A stretch of 64,000 nt of DNA. Source: Niastella koreensis GR20-10 (GTDB lineage: Bacteria; Bacteroidota; Bacteroidia; Chitinophagales; Chitinophagaceae). Each line of letters starts with the position of its first letter. Within the stretch, counting starts at the first letter, position 1. The translations under genes and the position numbers were made by a program. The notes beneath the pieces were generated by a model. It made no database searches and was not told where the DNA came from. It was given only the letters and a program-made list of their open reading frames with translations. Shown here in pieces: positions 17,568 to 25,960 of this stretch. The stretch covers positions 372,001-436,000 of the forward strand of contig NC_016609.1 of assembly GCF_000246855.1 (NCBI RefSeq), read 5' to 3'.

Positions 17568-19994
17568 TTACAACTTCACATTCAACCCCACCATCACATT
17601 GGTGCCGGCCATGGGAAAGTAAAAGTTTTCGGTAGTAACTGAACCACCATACTGGTAGCTGTAAGTATAACCATTGGGCTCATACTTTTTATTGAACACA
17701 TTGTTAATTTGGCCAATAAACGTGATCTCTTTAAACAGGGCTTTATGCAGGGTATAACTGATCCGTGCATCCTGTACATAGTAGGGATCGAGACTGCGTT
17801 TTTTATTGGAAGTATTGTCGAGGTACTGCCGGCTGGCATATTTTGCGGGCAAGTTGATCTCTACATTATTGCAGGGAATAAAGTTCAACATGCCCGATGC
17901 TATGATGGAAGGAGAAAAAGCAATGTCGGTTTTTCCATGCGGAACGGCTTTCTGGCCCCCGTTGTCATAGTCGTCATAATATTCGGTAAAGTCCTTGATC
18001 TGGTTTTTGCTGAAGGTAATGTTTCCGGCAGCGTTCAGCCAGTGCGTGAAGCGCATGGCGCCCTGCAACTCAATACCCATACGATAGCTATTGGGAACGT
18101 TGGTGCGCGTATATGAACCCACATCATTGATCTTGCCGGTTAATACTAATTGATCTTTATACATCATATAGTAGAACGTAGCGCCCCAGCTGTATTCGCT
18201 GGTTTTCTTTTCTACGCCCAATTCAAAATCATGCAGCTTCTCCGGTTTAGGTTGCTGGTTGATGCCCGCTTCAAAATCATCGCGGTTGGGTTCCTTATTA
18301 CCCTGCGAATACGAAGCGTACAACTGGTAATTGTTCTTTGAATAAGAGAAGCCAGCTTTTGGGTTAAAGAAGTGCCAGGTATTATGAAGCAACAGGGTAG
18401 GATTTGCCTTAAAGCCACCAATATAATACGACACCCGGCGGCTTTGCAGATCGATAAAAGCCTGCAGGTGGTTGGTCAGTTGTATTTGGTATTTGGCATA
18501 ACTATTTATATCAGTTTTGTATGCATCGTTGTAATACCATTGGTAATTGTTGGGAATGCCACCATTCTGCGACCAGATAACATTACCATAGTGTTTACCA
18601 TCGTACCGGTTCCAGCCACCGCCAAGGATTAGTTGGGTGTTACCATATTTGTATTGAACCGAAAATACCTGTCCGTAGAAATAGTTATCCAGCCATTGCT
18701 GCTGAACCAGGTCGGTTGTACTGATGGTATCACCACCAAATACCGGGGCGTTCAATCCATAATCGCTATAGGCAATTACGGGTTTATATTCTTCATAATA
18801 ACCTTTACCCCGCGTTAACCAGAAGGCGGTATTGAAAGACAGCCTGCTGTTGAATTCATGGTTGATGAACAACTGGTAATGGTCCTGCTCGTAATTATCG
18901 GTTTGATTGGCGTATGTGAAGTAATTATACTTTCTGGGATCGGCTGAAAACAAATTCGCTGAATCCTGTGGTGTAAAGTATAACGAACCAACGTTGTTGT
19001 TGTAATGATTGTCCAGGTCGGCTTTGCTGCCGCGCAATTTGGCTTCAGGAATACCATTCCAGGCCTGGTAAGTTTTTTCATTGCCACCAAACACATTTAC
19101 CCTGACAGAAGTGTTCTTGTTTATATAGGCCCCTGACAAATAAAATGATTTCAGCGTACTGCTTGCCCGGTCAATAAACCCATCGCTCGATACCTTTGAA
19201 ATGCGGGCGTCGAGCGTAAAGTGATCATCGATCAATCCACTCCCGGCCTTCACTGTATTTTTCCAGGTATTGAAAGACCCATAGGTGTTATTGATCTCAG
19301 CATAAGGTGTGGTGTTGGTTTCATTGGTGCTTAGGTTAATAGTAGCACCAAAAGCGCCACCGCCGTTTGAAGAAGTACCCACCCCACGTTGCACCTGGAT
19401 GCTGTTTACCGAGGAAGTGAAATCAGGCAGATCGACAAAATAAGTTCCCTGCGATTCTGCATCGTTATAAGGAATGCCATTGAGCGTAACATTGATCCTT
19501 GTTGCATCGCTGCCCCTGATGCGGATAGCGGTATAACCAACACCATTACCGGCATCGGAGTTCACAATTACCGAAGGAGTTTGATTTAAGATAAAAGGCA
19601 GGTCCTGCCCCAGGTTGAGTTTTTCAATATCTTTTTTAGAGAGATTGTTTTTGGTAAAAGGTGCTTTATCGCCGGCGCGGGTTGATCTTATTTCAACCGG
19701 TTGTAAAAAAAGATTCATGCGCTCCAGCTTCACATCTACGGTATTGCCAGTGGCAACCGCCTGGCTCACTGCCTGAAAACCTATTGAGGTTACATGCAAC
19801 GTGTAATTACCTGGTTTAATTTTTCTGAACTCAAAAGATCCGGTTTCGGTGGTAAACGTTGACATTCCATTGCTCAATTCTACAGTAGCGGAGGCAATGG
19901 GTGTTGAGGATGCATCTGTTACTTTACCGCTGATTTGCGCGGTAACACAATGAGTCAGTAACAGGTAGCAAATCCCCAAAAGCATTTTTTTCAT
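17568..19994 (-). CDS. TonB-dependent receptor, probably for thiamine
   Basis: An 808-residue outer-membrane receptor. A signal peptide ends near CVTAQ (20), then comes a carboxypeptidase-like domain (about 21-95), a plug domain (about 110-225, with IRIRGSDATRINVTLNGIP) and a C-terminal beta-barrel ending in GLNVKL. The energy-coupling partner TonB is not in the window. The 5' leader contains a TPP riboswitch, so the transported ligand is probably thiamine or a precursor. No thiamine kinase or PnuT permease is adjacent here. Confidence 0.92.
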   Translation of the reverse strand: MKKMLLGICYLLLTHCVTAQISGKVTDASSTPIASATVELSNGMSTFTTETGSFEFRKIKPGNYTLHVTSIGFQAVSQAVATGNTVDVKLERMNLFLQPVEIRSTRAGDKAPFTKNNLSKKDIEKLNLGQDLPFILNQTPSVIVNSDAGNGVGYTAIRIRGSDATRINVTLNGIPYNDAESQGTYFVDLPDFTSSVNSIQVQRGVGTSSNGGGAFGATINLSTNETNTTPYAEINNTYGSFNTWKNTVKAGSGLIDDHFTLDARISKVSSDGFIDRASSTLKSFYLSGAYINKNTSVRVNVFGGNEKTYQAWNGIPEAKLRGSKADLDNHYNNNVGSLYFTPQDSANLFSADPRKYNYFTYANQTDNYEQDHYQLFINHEFNSRLSFNTAFWLTRGKGYYEEYKPVIAYSDYGLNAPVFGGDTISTTDLVQQQWLDNYFYGQVFSVQYKYGNTQLILGGGWNRYDGKHYGNVIWSQNGGIPNNYQWYYNDAYKTDINSYAKYQIQLTNHLQAFIDLQSRRVSYYIGGFKANPTLLLHNTWHFFNPKAGFSYSKNNYQLYASYSQGNKEPNRDDFEAGINQQPKPEKLHDFELGVEKKTSEYSWGATFYYMMYKDQLVLTGKINDVGSYTRTNVPNSYRMGIELQGAMRFTHWLNAAGNITFSKNQIKDFTEYYDDYDNGGQKAVPHGKTDIAFSPSIIASGMLNFIPCNNVEINLPAKYASRQYLDNTSNKKRSLDPYYVQDARISYTLHKALFKEITFIGQINNVFNKKYEPNGYTYSYQYGGSVTTENFYFPMAGTNVMVGLNVKL

Positions 19995-20067
19995 GTGTTT
20001 CCTATTTGTTGAAAAAATGATTTAAGAGAAATGCTGCGAAAGCGAAGTGTAGACAAATACGGAGCTA

Positions 20068-20155
20068 CCTTCCCTGCGCAGGCATTACCCTGATCAGGTT
20101 CTACGGGTCTGTTCTCAGCAATCCTGCCATTAGCGGGAGAGCACCCCGGGAAACT
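20068..20155 (-). promoter_or_regulatory. TPP (thi-box) riboswitch
   Basis: On the minus strand the conserved blocks appear in order: GGGGTGCTC, GCTGAGA (complement at 20113-20119), AGAACCTGATCAGGGTAATG and GCGCAGGGAA. The closing stem pairs TTCCC with GGGAA. It lies about 75 bases before the TonB-receptor start, so thiamine pyrophosphate should repress the receptor. No terminator is clear between aptamer and start codon, so control of translation is likelier. Confidence 0.93.
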
Positions 20156-20181
20156 GAAGTCTCTGATTTTTTAAGAGCCGA

Positions 20182-20189
20182 CAAAGATA
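20182..20189 (-). promoter_or_regulatory. -7 box before the TPP riboswitch
   Basis: TATCTTTG on the minus strand matches TAnnTTTG exactly, with the predicted start about 20 bases ahead of the aptamer. No good TTTG -33 box is visible. Confidence 0.55.
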
Positions 20190-20259
20190 CGAACATTATT
20201 TTTTTAAGAATATTGTAACATCTGGGTATCGTTGTCCGTCACACAAGCATATAAGTACT

Positions 20260-20985
20260 ATGAAAAAGCAACTTTTAACTCCTATATTGTTACTAATCAA
20301 TATCATGGCTTTTAGCCAGGATAAAATTATATACGACGCCAATGCCGAAAAAAGGGAAGTAACCGGTTTTCAGAGCATCCGGGTGTCGGATGGCATCGAT
20401 CTGTATCTTTCCCAGGGCACAGAGGAAGGGGTGGTGGTAAGCGCCACAGAAATTAACCAGCGCGATAAAATGCACACGGTTGTAGAAAATGGCGAGCTGA
20501 AGATCTATTTAAGCGGCGGAGGGTTTAACTGGAAAGGCAGGAAGTTTAAAGCGTATGTGTCGGTGAAAATGCTTAATAAATTACGGGCTTTTGGTGGAAG
20601 TGATATCATTGTTCAGGGCGAATTGAAACTTGATAAATTAAGCCTGGAGCTGGCAGGTGGAAGTGATTTTAACGGTCAGGTGGCTGTGACGGATTTAACA
20701 GTTGATCAAAACGGTGGCTCCGATGTTCATATGAAGGGAAGTGTTGTTAATTTAAGAATTGATGCCCATGGTGGCAGCAATTTTAAAGCAGAGGAACTGG
20801 TTGCTGAATATGCCATTATAGATGTGAGTGGCGGAAGCGATGCTATTGTAACCGTTAACAAAGAAATGGCTGCTGAAGCCAGTGGCGGCAGTGATGTAAA
20901 GTATAAGGGACATCCCGTGATTAAATATAAATCAGCAACAGGTGGTGGCAGTGTAAAAAACGTTGATAAGACATTATCGATTTAA
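20260..20985 (+). CDS. GIN-domain (DUF2807) exported protein
   Basis: A 241-residue exported protein, signal peptide ending at MAFSQ (20). The rest is a DUF2807/GIN domain: a right-handed beta-helix with repeating GGSD motifs (for example GGSDIIVQG, GGSDFNGQV, GGSDVHMKG, GGSNFKAEE, GGSDAIVTV, GGSDVKYKG) spaced about 21-24 residues apart. The family is described as a putative autotransporter-like adhesin head, but its function is not known. The XRE gene next door is convergent. Confidence 0.88.
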   Translation: MKKQLLTPILLLINIMAFSQDKIIYDANAEKREVTGFQSIRVSDGIDLYLSQGTEEGVVVSATEINQRDKMHTVVENGELKIYLSGGGFNWKGRKFKAYVSVKMLNKLRAFGGSDIIVQGELKLDKLSLELAGGSDFNGQVAVTDLTVDQNGGSDVHMKGSVVNLRIDAHGGSNFKAEELVAEYAIIDVSGGSDAIVTVNKEMAAEASGGSDVKYKGHPVIKYKSATGGGSVKNVDKTLSI

Positions 20986-20997
20986 CATATTCATTAT

Positions 20998-21264
20998 TTA
21001 GACATCTTTAAAGAACTCTTCCGGTTTTATATCCAGGCCATGTAACAGTTTCAGGAAGGTGCTTAAATACATATCTCCTCCGGATTCATACCGGGTCATG
21101 GCGCTTCTTGAGACATTGATTTCGTACGAAAAGCTTTCCAGTGTTGTTCTTACCTGGCGTTTATTCTTCAATGCTTTCCCTATTTTGTTTAACAACTTCT
21201 CTGTTTCGGCAGCTGATAGTTCCTGGGCTATGGGCCTCCGAGCTGACGGTCTACGTTTTCGCAT
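20998..21264 (-). CDS. XRE-family HTH regulator
   Basis: An 88-residue protein with a basic N-terminal tail and one XRE-type helix-turn-helix (about residues 28-85): KALKNKRQVRTTLESFSYE, SRSAMTRYESG, LSTFLKLLHGLDIKPEEFF. It has no effector domain. It may be a free-standing regulator or an orphan antitoxin; no toxin gene is adjacent. Confidence 0.82.
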   Translation of the reverse strand: MRKRRPSARRPIAQELSAAETEKLLNKIGKALKNKRQVRTTLESFSYEINVSRSAMTRYESGGDMYLSTFLKLLHGLDIKPEEFFKDV

Positions 21265-21650
21265 GTACGCAATTAAGATAGGATTCCCTTATTTTAAAAC
21301 CCTTGAAAAGGGGGCGCTAAGATATATGTCTTATAATAAATGTCCTTAAAAAAGTACAGCATTGTAAAAAAATAGTAACTTCATTGGCAGGTAACCGTTG
21401 TTAGTGATGGTTGAATTATTTAATATCAACTATGCTATACTGTTTGCGATAGACACCTTATCTCCACACCGGCACATCAGACTACACATAACGCTAAATT
21501 TCCAGAAAGGTATTGGGGAGTGGTTATTCCCCCGATGATGTTCGATGTTTAAAAGGAAAAGGCGATGACGACCCGTCCGTTAAGGGCGGGTTTTTTGTTG
21601 GAATAATGTAAAATTGTAATATTAATTGAATTTAAAAGTTACATATCAGG
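21265..21650. other. Intergenic region with possible small RNA
   Basis: This 386-base gap has no convincing gene. It ends with a plus-strand terminator at 21571-21597 though no plus-strand gene precedes it. A GGGGAGTGGTTATTCCCCC hairpin lies at about 21514-21532. Together they suggest a short untranslated transcript or an attenuated leader for the gene at 21651. Confidence 0.4.
21571..21597 (+). terminator. Orphan intrinsic terminator
   Basis: Stem ACCCGTCC / GGGCGGGT with a GTTAA loop and six T residues. The nearest upstream plus-strand gene ends 586 bases before, so it terminates an unannotated transcript or acts as a leader attenuator. Confidence 0.75.
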
Positions 21651-22208
21651 ATGCGCATTATAGGAATAGTAATTGGGCTGATCTGCATAATCAACAATTC
21701 TTTTGCCCAGCGGGATAGTTCTTTTATCACGGGAATTAAAGGATATGTCAGCTCAATAGATTCTTTAATCCGGGCTAAACCTGGTTTTATTGCTGAATCA
21801 ATTGCTGAGGGGCCAATTAACAGCCAACTAACTTTTGAACGATCAGGTCGCATTGACAGTAGCTCCTTCTCAGGTGGATTCGATATTTATACAGACAAAA
21901 ACCGAAAAGGCGATACGCTTTACCGAATTAACTATAACGACAACCTGTTATTGTATAGGGTGGAAACCTATTATTATCGGTCGAATCAATTGGTCTGCGC
22001 AATTTTGATACTTGAAGATTGGGAGCATGGGGCCCGAAAAACAGTTTATAAAAGGGAAGAGTATTACCAAAATCAGAACGGCAGTATTCACCAGGCGAAT
22101 AAAATAATAACAGATGTTCTTGATGATAAATACCGTTGGCGAGTTGACATATCTCTTCCGGAAAAGGGACATGAATATTTGAAACAGTTCTTAGATAAAA
22201 ATTTTTAA
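21651..22208 (+). CDS. Exported hypothetical protein
   Basis: A 185-residue protein not recognised. A signal peptide ends at NNSFAQ (20). The mature part is soluble and mixed alpha/beta, with Tyr- and Arg-rich strands (YRINYNDNLLLYRVETYYYRS...). No catalytic motif is visible. It is preceded by an orphan terminator and followed by a phased A-tract array, a setting typical of accessory DNA. Confidence 0.6.
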   Translation: MRIIGIVIGLICIINNSFAQRDSSFITGIKGYVSSIDSLIRAKPGFIAESIAEGPINSQLTFERSGRIDSSSFSGGFDIYTDKNRKGDTLYRINYNDNLLLYRVETYYYRSNQLVCAILILEDWEHGARKTVYKREEYYQNQNGSIHQANKIITDVLDDKYRWRVDISLPEKGHEYLKQFLDKNF

Positions 22209-22250
22209 ACTACTAACACAAATGTTGGGTTGAGTTAACTAGCAGGTCAA

Positions 22251-22551
22251 TTTTCCAAAAAGTAAGAACATTCTTTTTAAAAAGATAGACGATCACTTTA
22301 AAAAAACAAAGACTCAATTAAAAAGAAGGAATTTCTTTTCAAAAATAAGAACAGTTTATTGAAAAAGTGGACCGGCTTTTTAAATCAGATTGTAATTCCT
22401 TTTAAAAATATGGTCAGTTAATTAAGTATATTGGACAGGTAATTGAAAAGAATGCCCCAACTATTTAAAAAAACGAAGATTATTTTGAAAAGCAGACGCT
22501 GGTTTTTGAAAAAGAGGAACTGATTTTTTAAAAACCGGTTTTGTTTTTTGA
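22251..22551. repeat. 15-unit phased A-tract array, mean period 21.0 bp
   Basis: Fifteen cores of the form T3-6(N)A3-6 have centres near 22255, 22278, 22299, 22319, 22340, 22361, 22381, 22403, 22422, 22445, 22466, 22487, 22508, 22529 and 22550. The mean spacing is 21.0 bp, two helical turns. The 10-14 bases between cores are not conserved. In one plus frame the array reads as 7-residue units (for example IEKVDRL, FEKQTLV, FEKEELI) broken by stop codons. It fills the 348-base gap between convergent genes. Intrinsic DNA curvature is expected. Confidence 0.8.
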
Positions 22552-22556
22552 ATGCT

Positions 22557-22814
22557 TCAGGAAGGGTAATGGCTGAAAACCAGACCTCTAATATAAGTTC
22601 TGCCTGCTGCTGACTTCAATTGTTTCTCGCGCTTCATCGCCTCAGATTTGGAATCAAAGTCCTCTGTATATAAAATTGACCAGGGTCTGAATCGTATGGT
22701 CCAGCCTTTGGTTGCTAATTCGTTGTGGGATTTAAAACGATCCTCCAGGTCGGAGGTGTATCCAATGTAAATTTTGTCGAAGCGGATAGAATATAAAACG
22801 TAGACTGTATACAT
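22557..22814 (-). CDS. Single-domain GIY-YIG endonuclease-like protein
   Basis: An 85-residue protein that is nothing but a GIY-YIG domain (UPF0213/UvrC-N type): YTVYVLYS and YIGYTSDLEDRF give the GIY-YIG pair and the catalytic Arg, with a late Glu in SEAMKREKQLKS. Such small proteins are multicopy in Bacteroidota and of unknown function. The start codon lies directly after the T-run of a terminator-like hairpin, and the gene runs in the same direction as the tRNA-fMet repeats upstream. Its stop codon lies within ten bases of the last A-tract core. Confidence 0.88.
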   Translation of the reverse strand: MYTVYVLYSIRFDKIYIGYTSDLEDRFKSHNELATKGWTIRFRPWSILYTEDFDSKSEAMKREKQLKSAAGRTYIRGLVFSHYPS

Positions 22815-22843
22815 AAAAAGGCGTTTGGGTTACAGAGCCTTTT
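22815..22843 (-). terminator. Terminator-like hairpin before the GIY-YIG start
   Basis: On the minus strand AAAAGGC pairs with GCCTTTTT, whose T-run is directly followed by the GIY-YIG ATG. The flank TGGTAAAAGGCT is shared with the tRNA-fMet terminator at 23186-23214, so the two are probably copies of one unit. Confidence 0.5.
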
Positions 22844-22861
22844 ACCATTGATTGATTGCAG

Positions 22862-23135
22862 GAATCCCTGCGTCCGCCAGCTGGCGGATATGAGCCCGAT
22901 TGATGTCGCTACTTATTTGCGAAATGTTTTTAAGAACTGGATCGAACCTGCGTCCGCCTGCTGGCGGATATGAGCCCGATTGATGTCGCTACTTATTTGC
23001 GAAAATGTCTTTAAGAACTGGATCGAACCTTCGTCCGCCAGCTGGCGGATATGAGCCCGACGAGCTACCGCTGCTCTACTTCGCGATGTAATATTTTATT
23101 TTATTCGAACCTGCGTCCGCCAGCTGGCGGATATG
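22862..23135 (-). repeat. tRNA-fMet-like palindromic repeats, copies 1-4
   Basis: Four units at about 80-82 bp spacing. Each reads, on the minus strand, GGGCTCAT, then a hairpin TCCGCC-NNNN-GGCGGA (22873, 22953, 23034, 23116), then GGTTCGA(TCC), where copy 1 is cut. In the true tRNA, GGGCTCAT and GTTCGATCC are anticodon-arm and T-arm sequence. Copy 3 keeps 50 bases (23051-23100) identical to 23258-23307, including the tRNA 5' half. Only hairpin loops and a few positions vary. Confidence 0.85.
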
Positions 23136-23185
23136 AGCCCAACGAGCTCGCCACATCAACGCAATAAATACTAATTCAGAGTAAT

Positions 23186-23214
23186 AAAAAAAGGCTTCCT
23201 TTCAGAAGCCTTTT
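23186..23214 (-). terminator. Terminator after tRNA-fMet
   Basis: On the minus strand AAGGCTTC pairs with GAAGCCTT, followed by seven T residues, six bases after the tRNA 3' end. Confidence 0.88.
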
Positions 23215-23220
23215 ACCAAG

Positions 23221-23292
<72 letters not shown>

Positions 23293-23510
23293 ATGTAATA
23301 TTTTATTCGAACCTTCGTCCGCCAACTGGCGGATATGAGCCCGATTGATGTCGCTACTTATTTGCGAAAATGTCTTTAAGAACTGGATCGAACCTTCGTC
23401 CGCCAACTGGCGGATATGAGCCCGATTGATGTCGCTACTTATTTGCGAAATGTTTTTAAGAACTGGATCGAACCTGCGTCCGCCAACTGGCGGATATGAG
23501 CCCGATTGAA
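23293..23510 (-). repeat. tRNA-fMet-like palindromic repeats, copies 5-7
   Basis: Three units with hairpins at 23318, 23399 and 23479 (spacing 80-81 bp), lying upstream of the tRNA on its own strand. They would form the 5' leader of its precursor. Their hairpin loop is AGTT on the minus strand, against AGCT in copies 1, 3 and 4, so the two groups were probably amplified separately. The block AAATAAGTAGCGACATCAAT replaces the tRNA 5' half. Confidence 0.85.
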
Positions 23511-23627
23511 TTTCGCTGTTTAATTCTTTATAAGAACTTACCAAATCAACGTTTAACAATCCCTTTCATCTCCTAACCCTCTCATTTTCATTTTCTCTTC
23601 GTCAACCCTTCTTCGTTAATTGGGTTG

Positions 23628-23659
23628 CAAAGATAAAGGTATATATGTTTGCCACCAAA
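23628..23659 (-). promoter_or_regulatory. Promoter for the tRNA-fMet repeat unit
   Basis: On the minus strand TTTG (23659-23656), a 20-base spacer and TATCTTTG (23635-23628) form a perfect Bacteroidota promoter. Transcription would begin near 23621 and run through copies 7-5 into tRNA-fMet. Confidence 0.75.
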
Positions 23660-23682
23660 CTTATTTTAATCTTTTACCTTTG
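23648..23682 (+). promoter_or_regulatory. era promoter
   Basis: TTTG at 23648-23651 and TACCTTTG at 23675-23682 with a 23-base spacer. The predicted start is about ten bases before the era ATG. It overlaps the minus-strand tRNA promoter: that promoter's TTTG lies within this spacer. Confidence 0.65.
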
Positions 23683-23699
23683 CAGGAATTTTAAAATTG

Positions 23700-24569
23700 A
23701 TGAAAGCGGGTTTTGTTAGCATATTCGGACGCCCCAACGCGGGTAAAAGCACCTTGCTCAACGCTCTGATGGGCGAAAAGCTGGCTATTGTTTCCCCCAA
23801 GGTGCAAACTACCCGCCACCGCATCAAAGGCATTTTAACCGAACCTGAGTACCAGATCATCTTTTCCGACACCCCCGGCATCATTGAACCTAAGTACAAA
23901 CTGCAGGAAAAAATGATGATGGCCGTAAAACAGGCGCTGGAAGATACCGACGTGGCCCTGCTGCTGGTGGATGTGAACGAGAACCATGAAGAAGTAAACG
24001 CCATTTTTGAATCCTTGCGCCTGAAAGTGCCCGCTATCATCGTAATCAATAAACTCGATGAAGCGTCGGAGGCAAAAAAGAAGGAAGTGTTCGATCTGTA
24101 CGGGGCAAAGCCTTATTGCAAAGGACTGACAGGCATTTCGGCCCTGAAAAAAACAGGGTTGAAGGAACTGATAGACGCCATCATGAAATTCCTTCCCGAA
24201 AACCCGCCCTTTTTTGAAGGCGATGAAATGACCGACCTGCCCACGCGCTTTTTTTGCGCGGAAATGATCCGGGAGAAGATTTTCTATTTATACCAGGAAG
24301 AAATACCTTATCATACAACCGTTATTGTAAATGAGTTCAAAGAGAAGTCATCACTGATAAAAATTGCTGCTGACATCATCGTGAACCGGGAAACCCAGAA
24401 AGGTATTTTGCTGGGTGTGGGGGGGAAAATGATCAGACAATTAGGAACGGAAGCAAGAAAGGACATAGAACAATTCCTGGGACAAAAAGTGTTCCTGGAA
24501 CTGTTTGTAAAAGTGCGGCCTAAGTGGCGCGATAATGAGTTCATGTTAAAAGAATACGGCTATCACTAA
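23700..24569 (+). CDS. era: GTPase Era
   Basis: A 289-residue GTPase needed for 16S rRNA maturation and 30S assembly. G1 is GRPNAGKST, G3 is DTPGI, G4 is NKLDE, and the C-terminal KH domain includes GVGGKMIRQLGTEARKDIE. The start at MKAGFVSIFG is standard; a TTG immediately upstream is not needed. der follows 19 bases later, so the two ribosome-assembly GTPases form an operon. Confidence 0.97.
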   Translation: MKAGFVSIFGRPNAGKSTLLNALMGEKLAIVSPKVQTTRHRIKGILTEPEYQIIFSDTPGIIEPKYKLQEKMMMAVKQALEDTDVALLLVDVNENHEEVNAIFESLRLKVPAIIVINKLDEASEAKKKEVFDLYGAKPYCKGLTGISALKKTGLKELIDAIMKFLPENPPFFEGDEMTDLPTRFFCAEMIREKIFYLYQEEIPYHTTVIVNEFKEKSSLIKIAADIIVNRETQKGILLGVGGKMIRQLGTEARKDIEQFLGQKVFLELFVKVRPKWRDNEFMLKEYGYH

Positions 24570-24588
24570 TAATTTTTAGAGCAATAAT

Positions 24589-25905
24589 ATGGCAGGTTTT
24601 ACAGTAGCAATAGTTGGAAGGCCCAACGTAGGGAAAAGCACCTTTTTTAATCGCTTGTTGGAAGAGCGGAAAGCAATCGTAGATGATGTAAGCGGTGTTA
24701 CCCGCGACCGGCAGTATGGTGTGGCCGAGTGGAATGGTAAATCATTCAACGTCATAGATACCGGCGGTTTTGTGCCGGAAAGCGAAGAGGCTTTTGAAAA
24801 AGAGATCAATAAACAGGTAATGATCGCGGTGGAGGAAGCGAACGCCATGCTCTTTATGGTTGACGCTGCTACCGGGATTACCGATCTCGATGAATCGATG
24901 GCCGATGTTTTGCGTCGTGCAGCCAAACCCGTGTTCCTGGTAGTTAATAAAGTAGATAATCACGAACGCCTGCTGGAAGCTACCGAGTTTTACGGCTTAG
25001 GTTTCGATAATATCTTTTTCCTTTCCTCTATGAGTGGCAGCGGCACGGGCGAATTGCTCGATGCGGTGGCTGCTTTAATTACCGAAGATCAGGTAGCTGC
25101 TTTAGAAGCAGAAGGCGAACTTCCTAAATTTGCGATCATTGGTCAGCCGAATGTAGGTAAGTCATCTTTGCTGAATGCGCTGATAGGGCAGGAGCGTACT
25201 ATTGTAAGCGACATTGCCGGTACTACTCGAGATACCATTCACACCCATTACAATTTATTTCAGAAAGAATTCGTGCTCATCGATACTGCGGGTCTCCGCC
25301 GCAAAACCAAAGTGCATGAAGATCTGGAGTTCTATTCTGTGATCCGGGCTATTAAAGCCATGGATGAAGCGGATGTGTGTTTGCTGATGCTCGATGCCGA
25401 AAAAGGCATTACGCAACAGGACCTGAATATCTTTAGTTTGGCCTCGAAGAAAGGTAAGGGTATTGTGCTGCTGGTGAATAAATGGGATACCATGAAGAAG
25501 GAAACCAATACCGCCCGGGACTATGAAAATGAGTTGAAAAAGCGGATTGCACCTTTCTCTGATGTGCCTATTCTATTTATTTCCGCCCAGGAAAAAGTGC
25601 GCATTCATAAAGCTATTGAAGTGGCCCTGGACGTATATGAAAATAAAAAACGTAAAGTACCTACTTCTGAGTTGAACGATGTCATGTTAAAAGCAATTGC
25701 TTCCTATCAGCCACCTGTTGTTAGGGGAAATCCTATCCGTATTAAATATGTAACGCAGTTACCAACGCATGTGCCGTCATTTGCATTCTTCTGTAACTAC
25801 CCCGATGATGTAAAGCAACCTTACAAAAACTATCTCGAGAACCAGTTACGCCAAAATTTCAACTTCACCGGCGTACCCGTACGTTTATTCTTTAGAAAGA
25901 AATAA
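24589..25905 (+). CDS. der: GTPase Der (EngA)
   Basis: A 438-residue protein with two tandem G domains (GRPNVGKST near residue 10 and GQPNVGKSS near 186) and a C-terminal KH-like domain. It acts in 50S subunit assembly. Both G domains keep their DTGG/DTAG and NKxD motifs (NKVDN, NKWDT). Length is typical. It ends at an intrinsic terminator. Confidence 0.97.
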   Translation: MAGFTVAIVGRPNVGKSTFFNRLLEERKAIVDDVSGVTRDRQYGVAEWNGKSFNVIDTGGFVPESEEAFEKEINKQVMIAVEEANAMLFMVDAATGITDLDESMADVLRRAAKPVFLVVNKVDNHERLLEATEFYGLGFDNIFFLSSMSGSGTGELLDAVAALITEDQVAALEAEGELPKFAIIGQPNVGKSSLLNALIGQERTIVSDIAGTTRDTIHTHYNLFQKEFVLIDTAGLRRKTKVHEDLEFYSVIRAIKAMDEADVCLLMLDAEKGITQQDLNIFSLASKKGKGIVLLVNKWDTMKKETNTARDYENELKKRIAPFSDVPILFISAQEKVRIHKAIEVALDVYENKKRKVPTSELNDVMLKAIASYQPPVVRGNPIRIKYVTQLPTHVPSFAFFCNYPDDVKQPYKNYLENQLRQNFNFTGVPVRLFFRKK

Positions 25906-25924
25906 TACTTCAATACATCAGTTT

Positions 25925-25960
25925 AAAAGTCCCGACAGCGATAGCTCGTCGGGACTTTTT
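25925..25960 (+). terminator. Terminator after der
   Basis: AAAAGTCCCGAC pairs with GTCGGGACTTTTT across an 11-base loop. Confidence 0.88.

Noticed and set aside
21561-21605. Leader peptide reading through the terminator at 21571
   Set aside because: The frame has no run of identical regulatory codons and passes through the stem by chance.
22251-22556. Intact gene for a heptad-repeat protein in the A-tract array
   Set aside because: All three plus frames contain several stop codons; kept only as a fossil alternative.
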